NCBI GenBank assembly: GCA_903822175.1
Contig: CAIJOB010000039.1
Coordinates: 1 to 64,000, forward strand
Origin: an uncultured Alphaproteobacteria bacterium
Lineage (GTDB): Bacteria > Pseudomonadota > Alphaproteobacteria > Caulobacterales > Caulobacteraceae
Reading direction: 5' to 3'
DNA length: 64,000 nt
A program made the translations under genes and the position numbers. Positions within the stretch are counted from its first letter, which is position 1. Every line of letters begins with the position of its first letter. Below are positions 53,825-62,218 of this stretch, piece by piece. The notes under the pieces are model-generated. The model ran no database searches. It saw nothing but the letters and a program-made list of their open reading frames with translations, and was not told the origin of the DNA.

Positions 53825-54916
53825 ATGAGTGGGAGCGGGCCTTTGCGGGACGGCGTCGAACAATCCTATCCGGATCACCCCCGGCCGAAGCTGGACTATC
53901 CCTTCGCTGATCCGCCGAAGGTGGGTGGCGAGGCGCGGGATGTAGCGCCGGGCGTCAAGTGGCTGCGGATGCCGCTGGGCGGGGCGCTGGGGTTCATCAA
54001 CGTCTGGGCCATTGACGAGGGTGATGCCGGCTGTGCGATCGTCGATACCGGCATGGGCGGGATCGCGACGCGCGACGCCTGGCGCGCGGCCTTCCAGGGG
54101 CCGCTGGCCGGCAAGGGGGTCAGCCGGGTGCTGGTCACCCACATGCACCCCGACCACATCGGCATGTCCGGCTATCTGACCCGCAAGTTCGACGCGCGGC
54201 TGTGGATCACGCGGCTGGAGTTCATGACCTGCCGCTCGCTGGCCGCCGACACCGGGCGCGAGGCGCCGGACGACGCGGTGCGGTTCTTCAAGGCGGCCGG
54301 CTGGGATGAGGACGCGCTCGAGCACTACAAGGCGCGCTTCGGCGGGTTTGGGCGCGGCTTGCACGCGCTGCCCGACAGTTTCCACCGGCTGAACGACGGC
54401 GACGAACTGACCATCGGCGGCAAGCTGTGGCGCGTGGTGGTGGGGTCCGGCCACAGCCCCGAGCACGCCTGCCTCTATTGCCCCGAGCTGAAGCTGATGA
54501 TCAGCGGCGACCAGGTGCTGCCGAAGATCTCCTCCAATGTGTCGGTGTTCCCGACCGAGCCGGACGGCGACCCGCTGACCGACTGGCTGACTTCGCTGGC
54601 GCGGATCAAGGGCAAGGTGCCGGACGACGTGCTGGTGCTGCCGGCGCACAACGACCCGTTCCATGGGCTGCACGCGCGGATCGATCACCTGATCGGCGGC
54701 CATGAGCGGGGGCTGGACCGGCTGCACAAGCTGATCGCCGAGCCGAAGCGGGTGGTCGATGTGTTCCACGTGCTGTTCCGCCGGGTGATCGACCAGAACC
54801 TGCTGGGCCTGGCGACCGGCGAGAGCCTGGCGCACCTGAACTGCCTGATCGCGCGCGGCCAGGCGGTGCGGACGCGGGATGAAAACGGCGTCGACTGGTA
54901 CCGGGCGGCGGCCTAA
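53825..54916 (+). CDS. MBL fold metallo-hydrolase
   Basis: The 363-residue protein has the metallo-beta-lactamase motif VTHMHPDHIG (His, Asp, His ligands), a second histidine in GHSPEHACLY and the bridging Asp in MISGDQVLP, plus a far His in PAHNDPFHG. Members of this subgroup near acyl-CoA enzymes may be thioesterases or esterases, but the substrate is not readable. I begin at ATG 53825, 55 bases after the efflux pump; the longer frame upstream overlaps that gene. It heads a run of acyl-CoA/alcohol-type genes. Confidence 0.85.
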   Translation: MSGSGPLRDGVEQSYPDHPRPKLDYPFADPPKVGGEARDVAPGVKWLRMPLGGALGFINVWAIDEGDAGCAIVDTGMGGIATRDAWRAAFQGPLAGKGVSRVLVTHMHPDHIGMSGYLTRKFDARLWITRLEFMTCRSLAADTGREAPDDAVRFFKAAGWDEDALEHYKARFGGFGRGLHALPDSFHRLNDGDELTIGGKLWRVVVGSGHSPEHACLYCPELKLMISGDQVLPKISSNVSVFPTEPDGDPLTDWLTSLARIKGKVPDDVLVLPAHNDPFHGLHARIDHLIGGHERGLDRLHKLIAEPKRVVDVFHVLFRRVIDQNLLGLATGESLAHLNCLIARGQAVRTRDENGVDWYRAAA

Positions 54917-54955
54917 AGCCTCGGGGCGAAGGCGTTCAAGACCAAGGATTTTCAA

Positions 54956-55747
54956 GTGACTGACCCAAAGAACGGCCATGTGCTGATCGAGAAGGCCGGC
55001 GGGGTTCTCATCCTGACGCTGAACCGGCCCGAGAAGAAGAACGCGCTGACGCGGGAGATGTACCGCGCGCTGGGCGACGCCATCGATGGCGCCAACGACG
55101 ACCGCGATGTGCGCTGCGTGCTGATCCAGGCCAATGGCGACATGTTCACCGCGGGCAACGACCTGGCGGACTTCGCGGCGGTGAACGCGGGCGATCCGGA
55201 GGCGAAGAAGGCGCAGGCGGAGGGCAATCCGCTGCTCACCGCGCTGGGCCGCGCCAAGACCCCGCTGGTGGCGGCGGTGCAGGGCCGCGCGGTGGGCGTC
55301 GGCGTGACCATGCTGCTGCACTGCGACCTGGTGTTCGTCGCCGAGGACGCTCTGCTGACCACGCCCTTCGTCAATCTGGCGCTGCTGCCGGAGGCGGCGT
55401 CCTCGATCCTGCTGCCGGCGCGGATCGGGCATGCCCGGGCGTTTTCGATGTTCGTGCTGGGCGAGGCGATCGACGGGCGCAAGGCCGAGGCCTGGGGCAT
55501 CGCCAACGCCGCCCTGCCGGCGGGCGAGGTGCAGGCCCGCGCTTTGGCGGCGGCTCAGGCCGTGGCGGCGAAGCCGCCGGCCTCGGTGGCGATCACCAAG
55601 TCGCTGATGCGCGACCCCGCAGGCCTGGCCAGGCGCATGGCCGAGGAGGGCCAGCACTTCATCGCCCAGCTCAAGTCGGACGAAGCCAAGGAGGCCTTCG
55701 CGGCCTTCGCGGAAAAGCGCGCTCCTGATTTTTCGAAAGTGGCCTGA
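54956..55747 (+). CDS. Enoyl-CoA hydratase/isomerase family protein
   Basis: The 263-residue crotonase-fold protein has the oxyanion-hole loops NGDMFTAGNDLADF and AVQGRAVGVGVTMLLHCDLVF, and a C-terminal helix KSDEAKEAFAAFAEKRAPDF. The usual catalytic Glu pair is not clearly both present (LLPEAASSILLP carries one), so it may be an isomerase or other crotonase. Start GTG at 54956, with AAGGA 8 bases upstream. The stop abuts the ATG of the next SDR gene without a gap. Confidence 0.88.
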   Translation: MTDPKNGHVLIEKAGGVLILTLNRPEKKNALTREMYRALGDAIDGANDDRDVRCVLIQANGDMFTAGNDLADFAAVNAGDPEAKKAQAEGNPLLTALGRAKTPLVAAVQGRAVGVGVTMLLHCDLVFVAEDALLTTPFVNLALLPEAASSILLPARIGHARAFSMFVLGEAIDGRKAEAWGIANAALPAGEVQARALAAAQAVAAKPPASVAITKSLMRDPAGLARRMAEEGQHFIAQLKSDEAKEAFAAFAEKRAPDFSKVA

Positions 55748-56707
55748 ATGACCCTCATCACCTCCGGCCTCGACCCATACACCGACGCCAGCGTGCTGGT
55801 TGCGGGCAAGGACCTCTCCGGCCAGACCGCCATCGTCACCGGCGGCGCGACCGGCATCGGCATCGAGACGGTGAAGGCGCTCGCCGGGGCCGGGGCGGAG
55901 GTGGTGATCGCGGTGCGCAAGCGCGACCTGGGCGAGGCTGCGGCGAAGGCGGTCAACGCCGCGGTGGGCGCCGAACGGGCCAGCGTCGGCATGCTCGACC
56001 TGCAGGACCTGGCCAGTGTCGCAGCCTTCGCGCGGGCCTGGGGCGACAGGCCGCTCAACCTGCTGATCAACAACGCCGGCGTCATGGCCTGCCCGCTGGC
56101 CTACACGGCCGACGATCTGGAGATGCAGCTCGGCACCAACCACTTCGGCCACTTCGCGCTGGGCGTCGGGTTGGCGCGGGCGCTGATGAACGGGGCGGAA
56201 GAGGGCCGGGCCTCACGACTGGTCTCGCTGTCGTCCATCGGCCACGTCCGCAGCGCGGTGAACTTCGAGGACCCGAACTACCGGCATCGCGCCTACGATA
56301 AATGGGCCGCCTATGGCCAGTCGAAGACCGCCAACGCGCTGTTCGCGGTGGGCTTCGACAAGCGGTTCGCGGACCTCGGCATCCGCGCCAACTCGGTGAT
56401 GCCGGGCGGCATCTTCACGCCCCTGCAGCGCCACCTGCCGCACGAGGAGCAGGTGGCGATGGGCTGGTATGACGCCGAAGGAAAGCCGCTGGTCGGCTTC
56501 AAGACCCCGGCGCAGGGCGCGTCCACCAGCGTCTGGGCGGCGGTTGGCGAGGAACTGGAAGGCGTCGGCGGGCTCTATCTGGAGAACCTGGCGCAGGCGC
56601 CGCCATATGAATGTGGCCGCGTCGGCGTTGCGCCGCACGCGCTCGACCCCGAGGCCGCGGAGCGGCTTTGGGCCTTGTCGGAAGAGACCACAGGAGTGAG
56701 CGTATGA
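55748..56707 (+). CDS. Short-chain dehydrogenase/reductase
   Basis: A 319-residue SDR of the extended/retinol-dehydrogenase-like group: cofactor loop TGGATGIG at about 31-38, NNAGVMACPL, catalytic Ser in SLSSIGH and active site YGQSK. RKRD after the first fold suggests NADP preference by an Arg. The gene begins exactly at the previous stop and overlaps the next SDR (ATGA), so the three are translationally coupled. Substrate unknown; likely a hydroxyl or keto intermediate. Confidence 0.88.
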   Translation: MTLITSGLDPYTDASVLVAGKDLSGQTAIVTGGATGIGIETVKALAGAGAEVVIAVRKRDLGEAAAKAVNAAVGAERASVGMLDLQDLASVAAFARAWGDRPLNLLINNAGVMACPLAYTADDLEMQLGTNHFGHFALGVGLARALMNGAEEGRASRLVSLSSIGHVRSAVNFEDPNYRHRAYDKWAAYGQSKTANALFAVGFDKRFADLGIRANSVMPGGIFTPLQRHLPHEEQVAMGWYDAEGKPLVGFKTPAQGASTSVWAAVGEELEGVGGLYLENLAQAPPYECGRVGVAPHALDPEAAERLWALSEETTGVSV

Positions 56708-57579
56708 GCAGCCTTGCCGGCAAGACCCTCTTCGTCACCGGCGCGAGCCGGGGCATCGGCCTGGCGATCGCGCTGCGCGCCGCGCGGGATGGGGCCAATG
56801 TGGCGATCGCGGCGAAGACCGCCGAGCCGCATCCCAAGCTGCCCGGCACCATCTACACCGCGGCCGAGGAGATCGAGGCGGCGGGCGGCAAGGCGCTGCC
56901 GCTGATCGTCGACGTGCGCGAGGAGGCCTCGGTGCTGGCCGCTGTCGAGGCGACGGTGGCGAAGTTCGGCGGCATCGATATCTGCGTGAACAACGCCTCG
57001 GCGATCTCGCTGACCGGCACGCTCGCCACCGACATGAAGCGCTACGACCTGATGAACCAGATCAATGCGCGGGGGACGTACCTCACCTCCAAGGCCTGCA
57101 TCCCGCACCTGAAGCGCGCGGCCAATCCGCATGTGCTGATGCTGTCGCCGCCGCTGGACATGAGCCCGCGCTGGTTCGCCGGGCATACGGCCTATTCGAT
57201 GGCCAAGTTCGGCATGAGCATGTGCGTGCTGGGCATGAGCGCCGAGTTCGCCGCCGACGGCATCGCCTTCAATGCGCTGTGGCCCCGGACCGGGATCGCC
57301 ACGGCGGCGATCAAGTTCGCCCTGGCCGGCGACGAGGGCCTGCGCCACTGCCGGACCGTCGAGATCATGGCCGACGCGGCGCACGCGATCTTCGTGAAGC
57401 CCGCGCGCGAGTTCACCGGCAATTTCCTGATCGACGACAGCTTCCTCTACGGCGAGGGCGTGCGCGATTTCGAACAGTACAAGGTCGACCCGACCCAGAC
57501 CCTGATGCCCGACTTCTTCGTGCCGGAGTCCAGCAAGCCGCCGCCGGGCGTGGTCATCGGCGAGGGGAGCCTCAGCTGA
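56704..57579 (+). CDS. Short-chain dehydrogenase (HSDL2-like)
   Basis: The 291-residue SDR has the cofactor loop TGASRGIG (11-18), an NNASAISLTGTL segment, LSPPLDMSPRWF around the catalytic Ser region and YSMAK as active site. The NNAS start, ISLTGT and the MSPRWF patterns resemble hydroxysteroid dehydrogenase-like protein 2 and its bacterial homologues, linked to fatty acid metabolism. It would act with the preceding hydratase and SDR. The ATG overlaps the upstream stop by ATGA. Confidence 0.87.
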   Translation: MSSLAGKTLFVTGASRGIGLAIALRAARDGANVAIAAKTAEPHPKLPGTIYTAAEEIEAAGGKALPLIVDVREEASVLAAVEATVAKFGGIDICVNNASAISLTGTLATDMKRYDLMNQINARGTYLTSKACIPHLKRAANPHVLMLSPPLDMSPRWFAGHTAYSMAKFGMSMCVLGMSAEFAADGIAFNALWPRTGIATAAIKFALAGDEGLRHCRTVEIMADAAHAIFVKPAREFTGNFLIDDSFLYGEGVRDFEQYKVDPTQTLMPDFFVPESSKPPPGVVIGEGSLS

Positions 57580-57581
57580 GC

Positions 57582-58064
57582 ATGAGCAAGGTAAGCGTTC
57601 GCGTCGCCTCGCCGGCCGATATCACCCTGATCCTGGAATTTATCCGCGACCTGGCGGACTACGAGCGGCTGCTGCACGAGGTGGAGTGCACCGAGGCCGA
57701 CCTGCGCCGCGACCTGTTCGGCGAGAACCCGCGCGCCTTCTGCGACATCGCCGAGGCCGACGGCGTGCCGGTGGGCTTCGCGCTGTGGTTCTACAGCTAT
57801 TCGACCTTCCGAGGCCGGGCGGGGATCTATCTGGAAGACCTGTTCGTTGTTCCGGGCGCGCGCGGCGTGGGGGCCGGCAAGGCGCTGTTGCGGCGCCTGG
57901 CGCAGCGTTGCGTCGAGGCTGATCTGGGTCGGCTGGAGTGGTCGGTGCTCGACTGGAACACGCCGTCGATCGAATTTTACGACAGCCTGGGCGCCATGCG
58001 CAAAGAGGGCTGGACGGTGCGGCGGCTCTACGGGGAGTCGCTGGAGAAGCTGGCGGAGTCCTGA
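57582..58064 (+). CDS. GNAT family N-acetyltransferase
   Basis: The 160-residue protein is a clear GNAT: SVRVASPADITLILEFIRDLADYERLLHEVECTEADL, the coenzyme A-binding loop in IYLEDLFVVPGARGVGAGKALLRRLAQ (V-P-x-x-R-G-x-G-x-G-K/A) and WSVLDWNTPSIEFYDSLGA. This resembles diamine acetyltransferase (SpeG/SSAT)-like enzymes, in which the acceptor is a polyamine or amino acid. It lies 2 bases after the SDR stop and is probably the last gene of the run. Confidence 0.88.
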   Translation: MSKVSVRVASPADITLILEFIRDLADYERLLHEVECTEADLRRDLFGENPRAFCDIAEADGVPVGFALWFYSYSTFRGRAGIYLEDLFVVPGARGVGAGKALLRRLAQRCVEADLGRLEWSVLDWNTPSIEFYDSLGAMRKEGWTVRRLYGESLEKLAES

Positions 58065-58099
58065 GGGTCTCGACCGCAGCGCAAGGCTAAGGAGATGCC

Positions 58100-58447
58100 A
58101 TGACCCCGGGCCGCGTGGTGATCCTGACCGTGGGCGCTCTTGCCGCGATCGCCGCGACCTCCGCCTCGGGGCTGGCGGCCATGTCGGCGCAGGGCTTCGG
58201 GGCGCAGATGGCGGACGCGATGACGCGGATGCACCAGGCGATGATGGCGCCGCAGAGCGGGGACCCGGACCGGGACTTCGCGGCGATGATGATCCCGCAC
58301 CACCAGGGCGCGGTGGAGATGGCGCAGGCCGAGCTCGCCTACGGGAAGGATGAGCGGTTGCGGCGTCTCGCCCAGGCGATCATCGTCGAACAGAACCAGG
58401 AGATCGCGGTGATGCGGCAGGCGCTGGCGGAGAGGAAGAAGCCATGA
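58100..58447 (+). CDS. DUF305 family protein
   Basis: The 115-residue product has a signal anchor (about 6-25, VVILTVGALAAIAATSASG) and the DUF305 (four-helix, CopM-like) core: FAAMMIPHHQGAVEMAQAELAYGKDERLRRLAQAIIVEQNQEIAVMRQAL. The paired His in MIPHHQGA and Met residues fit metal binding; CopM-type proteins bind copper in the periplasm. AAGGAGATGCC precedes the ATG. It overlaps the beta-propeller gene by ATGA. Confidence 0.85.
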   Translation: MTPGRVVILTVGALAAIAATSASGLAAMSAQGFGAQMADAMTRMHQAMMAPQSGDPDRDFAAMMIPHHQGAVEMAQAELAYGKDERLRRLAQAIIVEQNQEIAVMRQALAERKKP

Positions 58448-59895
58448 TCGCGCGTCTCAAGATCGCGAGCCTGGGGCTCTCGCTGTTGCTGGCGGCCATT
58501 GCGGGGGCCGCCGTCGCCGCCCAGGCCCCGGGCCTCGCCAGCGCGCCGGATATCGCGATCAGCGGCCGCGACCGCTTCTATACGTCCGACCAGTTCTCCA
58601 ACACCGTCTCGGTGATCGATCCGTCGAGCAACAAGCTGCTGGGCGTGATCCGGCTGGGTGACCCGACACCTGCGAGCCTCAGCCCGCTCTACCGCGGCCA
58701 GCTGCTGGTGCATGGCATGGGGCTGTCGCCCGACCACCACACCCTGGCGGTGGTCTCTGTCGGCTCGAATTCGGTGACCTTCATCGACACCGCGACCAAT
58801 GCGGTGAAGCACGTGACCTACGTCGGCCGCTCGCCGCACGAGGCCTTCTTCGCGCCGGACGGCAAGGAAGTCTGGGTCGCCGTGCGGGGCGAAGACTACC
58901 TGCAGATCCTCGACGGCAAGACCTATCTGCCTAAGGGGCGGATCAAGGTCCTCAACGGCCCCGGCATGACGATCTTCGCGCCGGACGGCCGCTACGCCTA
59001 CGTCTGCTCCAGCTTCACGCCGCAGACGCTGGTGATCGATCCCAAGAGCCGCAAGATCGTCGGCCGGGTGACGCAGGACAGTCCCTTCTGTCCCGACATC
59101 GCCGCCACGCCGGACGGCAAGCAGGTCTGGATGACCCAGAAGGACACCGGCAAGGTCATGGTGTTCGACGCCCGTCCGCCTTTCGCCGTGCTGAAGGTGC
59201 TCGACACCGGAGCCATCACCAACCACGTCAACTTCGTGCGCAACCGCGCCGGCCAGTTCGCCTATGTGACGATCGGCTCGCAGAACGCGGTGAAGGTGTT
59301 CCGCACCGACAGCTTCGCCCAGACCGCGACCATTGCCGTCGGGGCCTTGCCGCATGGGCTCTGGCCCTCGGGCGACGGCGCCCGGATCTATGTCGGGCTG
59401 GAGAACGCCGACGAGGTGGCCGCGATCGACACCGCCAGCAACACGGTGATCGCCACCATCCCCATCGGCCAGGCGCCGCAAGGCGTGATGTACGCACCGA
59501 ACGCCGTGCCGAGCGGCGATGGCCTGAGAAACCTCGTCCCGCTGGGCCTCGCCGCCAACCGCGCAATGCTGACCCTTGCCAGTCCGGACGGAAAGCCGGT
59601 GACCCAGGTCACCCTGTTCGATCAGGGTCAGGTGCAGGTGCTGCAGGCCGGCGCCGCGGGCCTCAAGCCGAAGACGGCTTATGTGCTGGCCCTGTCGGAC
59701 GATCCGAAGGGCGCGGGCAAGCTGCAGCCTCTGGCAGCTTTCACGACCAATCCGGCTGGCGCCGCCGTCGTCAACGCGGTCGGCCCTGTCCGCCAGGTGG
59801 TGACGGCGGAAGCCGCCCCGGGCGCGCGCCGCTATCTGGTGATCGCCGAGGGCGCCCCCGACGCGCCGGGCGGCGTCGTCCAGGTTCAGCGCTAG
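58444..59895 (+). CDS. Exported YVTN-type beta-propeller protein
   Basis: The 483-residue protein has a signal peptide (about 1-26, [22 protein letters not shown]) and a seven-bladed YVTN/lactonase-like propeller: [56 protein letters not shown] and [20 protein letters not shown] repeat at about 50-residue intervals. The C-terminal 110 residues are Ala/Gly-rich and less regular. Its ATGA overlap with the DUF305 gene suggests a joint role, perhaps in metal handling or periplasmic oxidation; that is inference. Confidence 0.85.
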   Translation: MIARLKIASLGLSLLLAAIAGAAVAAQAPGLASAPDIAISGRDRFYTSDQFSNTVSVIDPSSNKLLGVIRLGDPTPASLSPLYRGQLLVHGMGLSPDHHTLAVVSVGSNSVTFIDTATNAVKHVTYVGRSPHEAFFAPDGKEVWVAVRGEDYLQILDGKTYLPKGRIKVLNGPGMTIFAPDGRYAYVCSSFTPQTLVIDPKSRKIVGRVTQDSPFCPDIAATPDGKQVWMTQKDTGKVMVFDARPPFAVLKVLDTGAITNHVNFVRNRAGQFAYVTIGSQNAVKVFRTDSFAQTATIAVGALPHGLWPSGDGARIYVGLENADEVAAIDTASNTVIATIPIGQAPQGVMYAPNAVPSGDGLRNLVPLGLAANRAMLTLASPDGKPVTQVTLFDQGQVQVLQAGAAGLKPKTAYVLALSDDPKGAGKLQPLAAFTTNPAGAAVVNAVGPVRQVVTAEAAPGARRYLVIAEGAPDAPGGVVQVQR

Positions 59896-59905
59896 CGGCG
59901 GCCCC

Positions 59906-60502
59906 ATGAGCGCGCCGCCCAAAACGGTGCTGGTCGCGACCGCTGAAGAAGAGGCGGCGATCCGCGAGGCGGTGCGCACGGCGGAGGGGCCGCTGATCGC
60001 GGGGCCGCAGCATGTGGCGGGGCTGTTGGCGCTGCTTTCCGACCCCCAGGTCTCGGACCCGATCTACGACCTGCCGCGGCCGATCACCTTCGACAGTGTC
60101 GCGCTGTGGGTGGCTGAGGGCGAGGCGCTGCGCCAGGAGGGCCGCTGCATCCTGAGCGTCAGCCTGGACGAGGCGGGCGAGGTGGCCAGCTATTCACGCA
60201 TCAGCATCTGGCCGGAGCGGGCGTCGGGCGAACTGGCCGGCGCACGGCGGGCGGACCTGCAGAACTCCGGCGCGGGGCGCAGCGGCGTCGCAGGCGCCAC
60301 CGCCTGGATGTTCGAGGTCCTGGGTCTGCGGCTGATCGGGCTCACCGCAGCCCTCGACAATGTCCGCTCCGCCAAGGCCATCGACGGGGCGGGCTACCGG
60401 CGGATGGGCGAGGTGGAGAGCTCGCGCCCCGACGGGACCGTGCGGCGCTCGCTCTACTGGGAACTGACGCGGGACGCGTGGGTGCTGAGGCACCGGCTCT
60501 GA
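59906..60502 (+). CDS. GNAT-like acetyltransferase
   Basis: The 198-residue protein shows a GNAT-type core: VLVATAEEEAAIREAVRTAEGPLIAGPQHV, SVSLDEAGEVASYSRISIWPER, and TAWMFEVLGLRLIGLTAALDNVRSAKAIDGAGYRRMGEV, the last being the usual coenzyme A-binding helix followed by a conserved N-x-R/K-x-x. It resembles ribosomal-protein or amino-acid acetyltransferases but the pyrophosphate loop is degenerate. It lies 10 bases after the propeller gene. Confidence 0.65.
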   Translation: MSAPPKTVLVATAEEEAAIREAVRTAEGPLIAGPQHVAGLLALLSDPQVSDPIYDLPRPITFDSVALWVAEGEALRQEGRCILSVSLDEAGEVASYSRISIWPERASGELAGARRADLQNSGAGRSGVAGATAWMFEVLGLRLIGLTAALDNVRSAKAIDGAGYRRMGEVESSRPDGTVRRSLYWELTRDAWVLRHRL

Positions 60503-60504
60503 TT

Positions 60505-60650
60505 CCCCTCCCCATTCCGGGGAGGGTGGCGAGCGATAGCAAGACGGGTGGGGCTGTCAGGATCAAGCGCTGACTCAGCGCTCCGGCCCGCACTTCCCCA
60601 CCCTGATCGCTGCGCGATCTGTCCCTCCCCTCAGGGGAGGGGAGATTTCT
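60505..60650. repeat. Intergenic multi-hairpin element, copy D
   Basis: Between the convergent GNAT and MFS genes. CCCCTCCCCATTCCGGGGAG and GGTGGCGAGCGATAGCAAG and ACGGGTGGGG at the left pair with CCCCACCCTGATCGCTGCG and CCCTCCCCTCAGGGGAGGGG at the right. Part of the right arm is coding: the last codons and the TGA stop of the MFS gene lie inside it. Same layout as the other four copies. Confidence 0.75.
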
Positions 60651-61851
60651 TCGTCGTCCGGTAGAGGATCGTCGCGACGGCGAGGCCGCCGGCCTGCAGG
60701 CCGGCGGCGAGGATCAGCGCGCCGTGGACATTCTGGTCGCTCACCGCCAGCGAGGCCAGCAGGGGGCCGAGCGCGCCGGCGAGGAGCTGGACGGCGCCGC
60801 TCTGCATGGCGGCGCGGCGGGACGGGTCGGCGTCGATGGTCATCGGCACCAGGAACGGGCCGGCGATGAACATGGCCAGGCCGGAAACCCCGGTCATGGC
60901 GATGAACAGCCAGGCGGGCGAATGCAGGGCATAGGCGATCCAGGTCGCTCCGAACCCGGCGGCGCAGGCGTAGAAGACGGTGATGTAGCGGATGCGGCCG
61001 GCGAGCAGGGTGGCGAGCGCGCCGCCGGTCATCTGACAGGCCAGGCCGAAGGAGATCGCGGTGCGCCCGATGGGCACGCTGAGACCCGCCTGGACCGCAA
61101 ACGGGATGATGTAGACCGACACCGCGGTCAGCGAGGACGCCATGCAGAGCGTGCCGGCCAGCGCCACCCAGCCGCGCAGGGGCGGCGCGCCGGCGGTCTC
61201 GCCCCCGCCTTCGGTCACCGCGCCAAGCTTGCGGGGCAGGAACAGCGCTACTGGGATCGCCAGGGCGGCGGCGGCCGCGACGGTGATGTAGCCGCCGTTG
61301 GCGCCGAAGCGGGGCAGGACCAGGGCTGAGAGGCCGGTGGCGACGGCGAGCTGGGTCAGGCCCATGCCGGTGAACAGGATCGCCGCCCAGCGCTCAGGCG
61401 TGGCGGTCCGGGAAATGAAGCCGATGGAAATCCATAGGAGCACGCCCTCGGGCAGGCCCGCGAGGCCGCGGACCAGCATGACGCCCTGGCCGCTGACCTG
61501 GGTGGTGGCGAGGTCGAGGCCGACCAGGATCACGGCGGCGATGATGGCGATGGCCCGCAGGCGCACGGGCTTGAGCACGATGCCGGCCGCGCCGGTGACG
61601 ACGCCGGTGCTGAGCGCCTCCAGCATGGCGGTGAGCCCAATGCCCTGGGCCGAGAGGCGGCCCGCCTGGGCGAGGTCGGCGAGCAGCAGGCCCATCAGGC
61701 CGGAGATCAGCAACGCCAGCAGGCCGAGCGCGATGGCGGCGGCGGCCTCGGTGGGCGTGAAGGCGACGCCGGCGACTTCAGCGACGCCAGTCTCGGCCGG
61801 CGCGTGGGAGCCGCTCAATCGAAGATCCAGGCGAGCACGCCGAGCGTCCAC
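60631..61851 (-). CDS. MFS transporter
   Basis: The 406-residue protein has about 12 membrane segments after a basic start (MDARRARLDLRLSGSHAP), with GLLALLISGLMGLLLADLAQAGRL as first helix and typical Pro/Gly-rich turns between helices. I find no family-specific motif to set the substrate. The last residues SPLP and stop are provided by the repeat element at the 3' side. The start overlaps the end of the DUF3703 gene by 37 bases. Confidence 0.8.
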   Translation of the reverse strand: MDARRARLDLRLSGSHAPAETGVAEVAGVAFTPTEAAAAIALGLLALLISGLMGLLLADLAQAGRLSAQGIGLTAMLEALSTGVVTGAAGIVLKPVRLRAIAIIAAVILVGLDLATTQVSGQGVMLVRGLAGLPEGVLLWISIGFISRTATPERWAAILFTGMGLTQLAVATGLSALVLPRFGANGGYITVAAAAALAIPVALFLPRKLGAVTEGGGETAGAPPLRGWVALAGTLCMASSLTAVSVYIIPFAVQAGLSVPIGRTAISFGLACQMTGGALATLLAGRIRYITVFYACAAGFGATWIAYALHSPAWLFIAMTGVSGLAMFIAGPFLVPMTIDADPSRRAAMQSGAVQLLAGALGPLLASLAVSDQNVHGALILAAGLQAGGLAVATILYRTTKKSPLP

Positions 61852-62042
61852 TGGGTCGCGGCGGTCTTGAACTGGCCACGGCGCAGGGCGGCGCGGGTCA
61901 TGCCCCAGTGGGCGGCAAGGTGCAGGGCCTTGTCGTCATGGCAGGCGCCGTGCGCGCGCCCGAAATGGAAGAAGGCGGCGGCGAAGTCCCGGCCGCCAAA
62001 GGCGGTGCGGCCGAGGGTGAGTTCCTGCTGGCAGTCCATCAT
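61815..62042 (-). CDS. DUF3703 family protein
   Basis: A 75-residue protein: QQELTLGRTAFGGRDFAAAFFHFGRAHGACHDDKALHLAAHWGMTRAALRRGQFKTAATQWTLGVLAWIFD. This matches the DUF3703 family, small helical proteins of unknown role. The pattern of Ala/His/Trp residues may bind a cofactor or metal. GAGGGAC lies just upstream of the ATG. It is 37 bases overlapped by the MFS gene and probably cotranscribed. Confidence 0.75.
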   Translation of the reverse strand: MMDCQQELTLGRTAFGGRDFAAAFFHFGRAHGACHDDKALHLAAHWGMTRAALRRGQFKTAATQWTLGVLAWIFD

Positions 62043-62075
62043 GTCCCTCTCAATTGCTCTGGGCGGCGCCTGAAA

Positions 62076-62213
62076 AACCTCCCCTGATTTCGGGGGAGGT
62101 GTCAGCGGAGCTGACGGAGGGGGCGTTGGGGCCGTGCTCTGAATTCAGTGCGCCGGCAGCGCCCCCTCCACCACTTCGTGGTCCCCCTCCCCCGAAATCG
62201 GGGGAGGTTTTTG
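62076..62213. repeat. Intergenic multi-hairpin element, copy E
   Basis: The clearest copy. Left: ACCTCCCCTGATTTCGGGGG AGGT, GTCAGCGGAGCTGAC, GGAGGGGGCG. Right: GCGCCCCCTCC, CCACTTCGTGG and CCCCCTCCCCCGAAATCGGG with GGAGGT. Outer arms are close to perfect. Centre holds GAATTC. It lies between the SDR and DUF3703 genes, both read leftwards. Confidence 0.8.
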
Positions 62214-62218
62214 GCGAT

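Noticed and set aside
53723..56152. Very long open frame on the minus strand (over 800 codons)
   Set aside because: It runs antisense through the MBL, enoyl-CoA hydratase and SDR genes, whose motifs are clear. In high-GC DNA with few stop codons, such antisense frames arise by chance; its translation is Arg/His/Gln-rich with no motifs.
14092..62213. CRISPR array
   Set aside because: The dispersed intergenic repeats are unevenly spaced, differ in sequence and have no regular spacers.
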